A model generated the notes under the pieces. It searched no databases and was not told the DNA's origin. It was given only the letters and a program-made list of their open reading frames with translations. The position numbers and the translations under genes are program-made. Below are positions 17,708 to 22,500 of a DNA stretch of 22,500 nucleotides, piece by piece (position 1 is the stretch's first letter; each line of letters opens with the position of its first letter). This DNA comes from Symbiodinium natans (Eukaryota; Sar; Dinophyceae; Suessiales; Symbiodiniaceae), in assembly GCA_905221605.1 (NCBI GenBank), contig CAJNDS010002823.1:1122470-1144969 (forward strand). Direction: 5' to 3'.

Positions 17708-17962
17708 CCGTCCTCAAGCTGCCGGGTTGAGGACAGACCGAGGTGGAGCACTGCGAAAAAAGGGCGTTGGTGAGCAATAGCTGAGTGGCCAAGCTTCGGA
17801 GGGTTGCCCGAAGCTGCTCGAGATCTTTGGGGGAGTTTGGTGATCTTTCGTGCAGGCTTCGAGACTGGGTGAATTCTTGGGTGTTTTGGGCTAAGTGGTG
17901 ACAGTCTCTGCGAGACCAAATCTGGTGCCGAAGTAGCAGGCCCACGAAAAAGTCCACTTCGC
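17708..17962 (-). CDS. Candidate N-terminal exon block of the methyltransferase gene
   Basis: An open block on the minus strand reads EVDFFVGLLLRHQIWSRRD then DLEQLRATLRSLATQLLL. The proposed acceptor is TGTCAAAG and the donor ACGG followed by GTGGCA. The phase 1 end plus AA of the next block gives Glu. The frame continues open past the donor, and no ATG was fixed upstream. It may be an exon of this gene, of another gene, or a chance frame. Confidence 0.3.
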
Positions 17963-18040
17963 CTTTGACAACACCGAGAAGCAGTCACATCCCCTCTTTG
18001 GTTGTCTCTATCTCCATCATGACCCCCATGCCCTACTACT

Positions 18041-18824
18041 CAGCGTTCTTTCCATGAAAACGCATCAACCTCATACCCAAAACCCTGCTTCCCTAAATCC
18101 TAAGCCGCCTAAAACCTTAACCCTGTTACGCAGGGCCCCTTCAGGTTCTCATCCCTAAATCCTAATCAAGGGGGTTCCTTGGATGCATGCCTTTGGGCGC
18201 AAGGGCTTTAGGGTTTTGGGCTTAACGGTTTATCCACAAGCAAAAGGGGTGAAATGACGGTTCGACCCAAAACTACATGCCCCGCCCTAAGGAGCCCAGG
18301 ATGCCCCCAATTCAAAAGGAAGAAATCGGAGTTCTTCTGGTGAATCACTGCATATTCATCTTCCTTCATGCGGGGTATTGGGTTTGTAAACTTCGCAAGG
18401 GAACTTTCGCTCTAGAACATCCCCAGGGAGCCGTGACTGGGGAACACACCTATCCTATGTCGCTGGGTTCTCCCTTCGAGGGGTCCTCGTTACAAGTGCG
18501 CCGTAGGAGGTATAGGACCCAAAAAGGGAAGAGAAGTACCTCTATGGGGTCCCGAAATAAACTTACGCATCTCCGGAAGCGAGGTGCTGGATACCCAGTG
18601 CTTCATACCTGGGACCGCGAAAGGCCGCTGCTCCATCAGGTGTGGAACAACTGGCTCAAGGGAGTTTAGGGCTTCGCGCTGAGGAGTTTGGGGTTTGTAG
18701 AATTATCGGTTGAGGTTCAGGGGGTGTAGGGTTTCGGGCGGTTTGGGGGCTCAGGGAAAGGTTGTTTGGTTCCTCCAAAACTAATGCTGGGCCTTCGGAT
18801 GTCTTTGTCATAGCATATTCCTGT
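18041..18824. other. No gene recognised
   Basis: A 130-codon plus-strand frame (18277-18669) has a mixed composition but no motif, and lies against the direction of all supported genes. Scattered CCCTAAA-like and TTTAGGG-like words occur at both ends. Confidence 0.4.
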
Positions 18825-19040
18825 GTAGGGTTTAGGGTTTAGGGTTCAGGGTTCAGAGTTTAAGGTTTAGGGTCTAGGGTCTAGGGTTTAGGGTTTAGGG
18901 TTTAGGGTTTAGGGTTTAGGGTTTAGGGTTTAGGGTTTGGGGTTTGGGGTTTAGGGTTTAGGGTTTAGGGTTTAGGGTTTAGGATTTAGGGTTTAGGGTT
19001 TAGGGTTTAGGATTTAGGATTTAGGGTTTAGTTTAGGGCT
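18825..19040 (+). repeat. TTTAGGG array, longest in the window
   Basis: About 30 units with TTTGGGG and ATTTAGG variants. Confidence 0.95.
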
Positions 19041-19924
19041 GCAAGTTAAGTCAACCAACACCTATGATCTCTGCGTGCTACTCAACCAAAGGGCCACGCC
19101 GATGAGAAGTTTCTTGAGCCACAAGACGAGTGGACTCGGGCGAAGTCGCTCTTAGCCCATTCCTTGACTTAAGAAGGATGCTGATGCTTCAGGCAGTGCT
19201 CATATGTGATGTTGGATGATGTTGGGAAGCGCACATGGGCCAGCAACGATTTGTCACTAGGTAACGGACTGGAAAGGGTTTGATACACCAGGCCTAAACA
19301 CATGCATGCACGCACGCACCCACGCTCTCTTGCTTGCGACCTTGGAAATTAGTTGACTTGGGAGCTCGGGAAGCTTGATGAACCCGGCGCCCCGACGCAT
19401 GTGTTCGGCAGTCGTCCTTCCTTAACACCCGCAACCCAAGCACCCGAATCCCCTGTTCTTCGCAGCCGCGCAGGCGCATCGGTCTTTGTCGAGCCTTGTC
19501 CCCCAAAGCGGATCACAAAAACACTACTCGCCAAGCCTCGAACAATATCTGAGATCTGGGTCTCAACTACCATGCGCTCCTCACACTGTAGGGTAGTCAC
19601 GGGTAGTCAATGGCTCTCATCATTTGAGCCGTTCATTTCTTTGAAATCCGCTTTGAGGGCGTCTCGGCATGGGCCGGTGAAGAGCGGATCTTCGGTTGAA
19701 GGCCCAAGTCTCGAAACGTCTCGATCCTTTAGGGATTCTGATCTAGGAACATAGCTTGGTTTATCGTAGCCACACACAAAACCCGAGGCCTAAGCTCAGT
19801 TGTTTTTTCACAAGCGAGGCGCAGCAACAGAGACGCGCCCATAAGATGCAAAGGCAGCATCTGGAACGGCTCAAGAGGAAACATGTCTCAAGCCAGTTAG
19901 GTGGCATGAGCGAACGTACATGTC
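19041..19924. other. No gene recognised
   Basis: Unique sequence between the two minus-strand genes. Frames on both strands at 19294-19754 carry no recognisable motif. A small GCATGCACGCACGCACCC tract is at about 19303-19320. Confidence 0.4.
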
Positions 19925-19989
19925 AAAACCCTAAACCCCTCCAGCCTGAGCACCCTAGTGCTAAACCTTAGCCCTTAAGCCGAGTTAAG

Positions 19990-20014
19990 CCCAAACCCTA
20001 AACCCTAAACCCTA
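19990..20014 (+). repeat. Short CCCTAAA array
   Basis: Three units, 10 bases past the stop of the Cys-rich gene's last exon. Confidence 0.9.
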
Positions 20015-20023
20015 GGTTCTGCC

Positions 20024-20074
20024 TCAGAGCTCCATGTCGGCCATCCGCGCTGCCTGGCGCTCCGAGGCGAATGC
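20024..20074 (-). CDS. Cys-rich gene, probable last exon
   Basis: The acceptor is CCTCCCTCAG. Sixteen codons, AFASERQAARMADMEL, end in TGA at 20024-20026. The exon is boxed by a TTTAGGG array on one side (20100-20153) and CCCTAAA on the other (19990-20014). An alternative end at GAC ATG followed by GA, or at ATGGA followed by GC, would avoid the stop. The opposite strand also has an exon-like reading here, but its peptide is less protein-like. Confidence 0.6.
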   Translation of the reverse strand, partial: AFASERQAARMADMEL

Positions 20075-22347
20075 CTGAGGGAGGTTCATGGCTATAAGTG
20101 GGTTTAGGGTTGAGGGTTTGGGGTTGAGGGTTTAGTGTTTAGGGTTTATGGTTGGTTAGAAGTACAACTATAACTATAATTGGCTATCCAAGTACCTTCG
20201 AACTTCCAGGCTCTGTCATTGGAAGTGTGGGAGCAAGAAAAGTGCTTCATGCCCATACATCTGCGCAGTTAAGACAACCCTAAACCCTAAACCCTAAACC
20301 CTAAACCCTAAACACAAAACCCTAAACCCTAAACCCCCCAAGGCATCCGTGGACTGCGTGTGTCTCTTGTCAACAGATAGCATGTCGAGGCCGCAAAGTA
20401 AAATGCGGGACTATGGGAGAAGTAAAGATACGGGCCTTCTTTATGAAGCTCTAAGTTTGCTTGGCCTGGGGCGTTGAAGCTTGACTGAAGTAACATGGGT
20501 TCTGCCTTTCTTATTCTTCAACTGCTACTTTGGCCGGGTGTCTCCACGTAATCTGTGTACCCAAATACTCAACGTCCTCCACTTCTGGGACTTTCGCGCC
20601 ATCCGTAAATGTTAGGGCGGGGTGGTCAGCTTGAGGGTGAGCGCTTCGGTCTCTTGAGGGGTTGAGCTGAAAGGATGCTGCAGCTTTAGGGCTGTAGGCG
20701 TTTGGGGCCTTATCTGACAACATCTTTCAAACGAACTCTGAGGCTTTGCATCATGGTCCTAAACTCCAAGCTTCACTTGGAGGTAAGGGGATGTAACCAG
20801 CAATCGAAGTCAACACATATGCTTGGAGTAAAGATGCAGTTGCAGATCGGTCATGCTGAACCCTGACGCCCACATTCGCCTGAAGAAGCAAACCTCCACC
20901 CTCAGAACCCTAAACCCTAAACCCTCAACCCTAAACCCTAAACCCTCAACCCTAAACCCTAAACCCTAAACCGTGCCCGGCAGCCTCGCGGGCCGCCATT
21001 GTCTCCATGTCGCCCTCGGACATGGACATGAGGTCCTGCCGTCCAAAAAAACACCCCTCCCTCGAATCCCTAAACACCCCCCCCCCTCCCCAGGCCCCCA
21101 GCCTCGCGCTTGTACATCTTCATGCCCATGCCCGTCTCTGCCTTCATCTTGGCGATCATGTCCTCCGTCTCGACCTGAAGAGGCGAGCTTTGGAGGTTGG
21201 GTTCAAGGCTCATGGAGCCGTGGGGGATCTTGTAGGCTTTCTCTGTTTTGCTGATCAGCCTCAGCCTTAGCGGGATCCTCGAGACGGTTGATCCCTACAG
21301 ACCCCCCGGCAGGCCGGTTGCTCTCAGAAATTTCACGCAAGCCTGACCGCTGGAGGCTTCGCCGCCACACTGGCTGACATAACTTTGAGTCACCCTCACC
21401 CTTCCCCTCCTGTCACTCCTCACACCCACATCCGAACACCCCGTGCACCCGAAATGAGCCATCTTCGACCCTGAAGCCCAGTGCCGGAATCAGAAACCTG
21501 CAAACTGCAGATCAAGCGCCGAAAGGTCTCGCACACCAACTGGTCAGACCCTAAAGTAGCCCCCCAGACTGCCCCAGACCTCAAACCCTCCCTCCTCAAT
21601 CACTTCGGGAGCCCACCCATGAGATAAAGACGAAGTCACAAACAAACTAGATAGAGCCGTGTAAAAGCCAGATGAAAGTTCTTACAGTTGTTGAAGCATT
21701 TCTCCTTCATTGCGACATATTCTGCTCTCGAGGCAATGCTGCAGGCCCCGCAGGCCTCCTTCTGATCCCGAGGCTCGAAAGGCTCGTCCTTCCTAGGCCA
21801 GGGCGCAGAGTAGACAGAATGCGACAGCCTACGCTCAGGCGGGAGGGTGCGGGTTAGCACCAAACACCAACTGCCGAGGCACCAATCTGGCATCTTGGGC
21901 CGCTTCTTCCCACAGGTCTTCTTGCAGACCTCCGTGGGGGCTGATCGGCAGGTTCTGGCCCGGAACCTCTCATGAAATATCCTTCATGCTAGGGTTCTAG
22001 AGCTTTGTGGCTTCAGGGCCTTTGGGGTCTCTCACCACAAGCCAAGCCCAGCCACGAACCCTGACATGTTCCAGACCGCATTCTCCTGAATCTAAAGAGA
22101 CACAACCTGTTTCTGGGACCCTGACTGACTTAATGCAACCCCTAGCCGCATCCAAGCCCGAAGCCAAAAACGCGACGCATCAACACCCAGAGCCCTCGGA
22201 GCCCCAAGAGTCTCCGGAGCCCCAAGAGCCTTGTCCTTCATCTTCTTTGTGCTTGCACCACTCCTGGGATACGCAGGGTTTACGCTCTTGAGGGCCCTTC
22301 AAGCACTTGCTTCTAAGGGCGGTTGCATCGCGCTCATCGCACGTGCG
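20024..22347 (-). CDS. Cys-rich protein of unknown function, 3' seven exons
   Basis: I do not recognise the family. Seven exons (22230-22347, 21883-21940, 21686-21792, 21260-21294, 21103-21174, 20985-21035, 20024-20074) join with every phase matching into 164 codons including the TGA stop. The 5' part lies beyond the right edge. Nine Cys fall at residues 3, 15, 25, 31, 45, 49, 73, 76 and 91 of the visible part, in close pairs (VCKKTCGKK, EACGACS), which would suit metal binding or disulfides. The stretch CVSQEWCKHK to VCKKTCG faintly resembles an ShKT Cys pattern, but spacing is not convincing. Residues 100-163 are charged, Met- and Ala-rich and likely helical (MIAKMKAETGMGMKMYKRE, MSEGDMETMAARE). 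Four donors are GC, two GT. If the last exon instead uses the GA or GC donors near its end, the gene would run further left and could even join the methyltransferase gene. Phase agreement over six junctions makes the exon chain itself convincing. Confidence 0.7.
20100..20153 (+). repeat. TTTAGGG array, degenerate
   Basis: It lies 26 bases before the acceptor of the last Cys-rich exon in transcript sense. Confidence 0.9.
20276..20337 (+). repeat. CCCTAAA array
   Basis: About eight units inside the intron before the last Cys-rich exon. Confidence 0.95.
20338..20906. other. Intron interior, no gene recognised
   Basis: Unique sequence. One minus-strand frame at 20511-20723 (EVEDVEYLGTQITWRHPA) resembles a short reverse-transcriptase-like tail and may be a retroelement remnant; too short to assign. 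Confidence 0.35.
20907..20972 (+). repeat. CCCTAAA array
   Basis: It lies 12 bases past the donor of Cys-rich exon f. Confidence 0.95.
20985..21035 (-). CDS. Cys-rich gene, exon f
   Basis: The acceptor is GACGGCAG. Seventeen codons, DLMSMSEGDMETMAARE, end at GAG followed by a GC donor. The donor is 12 bases from a telomere-type array (20907-20972), which reads TTTAGGG in the transcript. Confidence 0.75.
21103..21174 (-). CDS. Cys-rich gene, exon e
   Basis: The acceptor is CTCTTCAG. Twenty-four codons begin VETEDMIAKMKAETG and end MKMYKRE at GAG followed by a GC donor (GCTGGG). Both ends are phase 0. The composition (Met, Lys, Glu) is clearly protein-like. Confidence 0.75.
21260..21294 (-). 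CDS. Cys-rich gene, exon d (35 nt)
   Basis: The acceptor is TCTGTAG. The exon encodes INRLEDPAKAE and ends in phase 0 at GAG followed by a GC donor. The frame stays open past the donor, so the 3' end depends on the phase fit with the next exon. Confidence 0.6.
21686..21792 (-). CDS. Cys-rich gene, exon c
   Basis: The acceptor is GGCCTAG. The exon encodes KDEPFEPRDQKEACGACS and SRAEYVAMKEKCFNN, and ends at ACT followed by GTAAGA, the most canonical donor in the window. The phase 1 end plus GG of the next exon gives a second junction Trp. Confidence 0.75.
21883..21940 (-). CDS. Cys-rich gene, exon b
   Basis: The acceptor is GATCAG. The exon encodes PTEVCKKTCGKKRPKMPD and ends two bases into a codon (TG) at a GT donor. 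The next exon supplies G, giving Trp. Confidence 0.7.
22230..22347 (-). CDS. Cys-rich gene, exon a
   Basis: The acceptor is CTGACAG and the frame starts in phase 0 with RTCDERDATALRSKC, continuing to KPCVSQEWCKHKEDEGQ. It ends one base into a codon at a GC donor (CAAG then GCTC). That base plus CC of the next exon gives Ala. The frame stays open for 16 more codons past the donor, so the exon end rests on phase matching. Confidence 0.6.
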
Positions 22348-22456
22348 CTGTCAGATCCGAAAGTCCTAGGCCAAAGCCCCGAAGCCAGAAGCCTCCAGAC
22401 CTCGACATACACCCTCGAAGCGGCAGCTCGGGCTTCAAGGGCCTATTATAGGGGTA

Positions 22457-22500
22457 ACCCTGAACCCTAAACCCTGAACCCTGAACCCTACACCCTGAAC
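22457..22500 (+). repeat. CCCTGAA/CCCTAAA array at the window edge
   Basis: Mixed CCCTGAA and CCCTAAA units that continue beyond the window. Confidence 0.9.

Noticed and set aside
18277-18669. A 130-codon plus-strand frame as a gene
   Set aside because: No recognisable motif, no supporting splice or neighbour evidence, and opposite to all supported genes; kept only as a note.

Overview
The window looks like nuclear DNA of a dinoflagellate, probably of the Symbiodinium type. Three things suggest this: many internal TTTAGGG/CCCTAAA arrays (the telomere unit known from dinoflagellates), very short exons joined at GC and GA as well as GT donor sites, and G-rich tracts and minisatellites filling long introns. 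No bacterial operon, rRNA, tRNA or CRISPR array was found. Nearly all long uninterrupted frames are low-complexity repeat translations; the real genes are broken into exons of 20 to about 120 bases. I reconstructed them by eye from open frame, splice dinucleotides, matching phase and family motifs. All genes found lie on the minus strand.

Right end (20024-22347): the last seven exons of a gene that enters from beyond the right edge. They join in phase into 163 residues with nine Cys, a charged Met-rich helical tail and a TGA stop. No family is assigned; one segment faintly resembles an ShKT-type Cys motif.

Middle and left (3495-17407, possibly 411-17962): a gene for a class I SAM-dependent methyltransferase-like protein (Methyltransf_24 type). 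Ten exons join in phase into 204 codons carrying ELGSFKGGSA, DTFLGDTAMW, PLPLSSL, DLIYLDSAHE and PGGGVLLGDD-x-DWPAV in the order expected for the family. Two upstream blocks and three downstream exons are weaker candidates.

Inside the 6.4 kb intron between methyltransferase exons 5 and 6 lies a second minus-strand gene (8649-9865, 5' end unresolved). Its 265-residue last exon carries several TQT-like motifs. The same intron holds two modules made of a long G tract followed directly by a minisatellite, a fold-back repeat, a MITE-like inverted repeat and a decayed coding block.

Main observation: the telomere-type arrays are not scattered at random. Read in transcript sense, TTTAGGG arrays tend to sit just after 5' splice sites and CCCTAAA arrays just before 3' splice sites. 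At least five introns carry complementary arrays at both ends, so the intron ends could base-pair and bring distant splice sites together. This is an inference from position and orientation, not a demonstrated mechanism.
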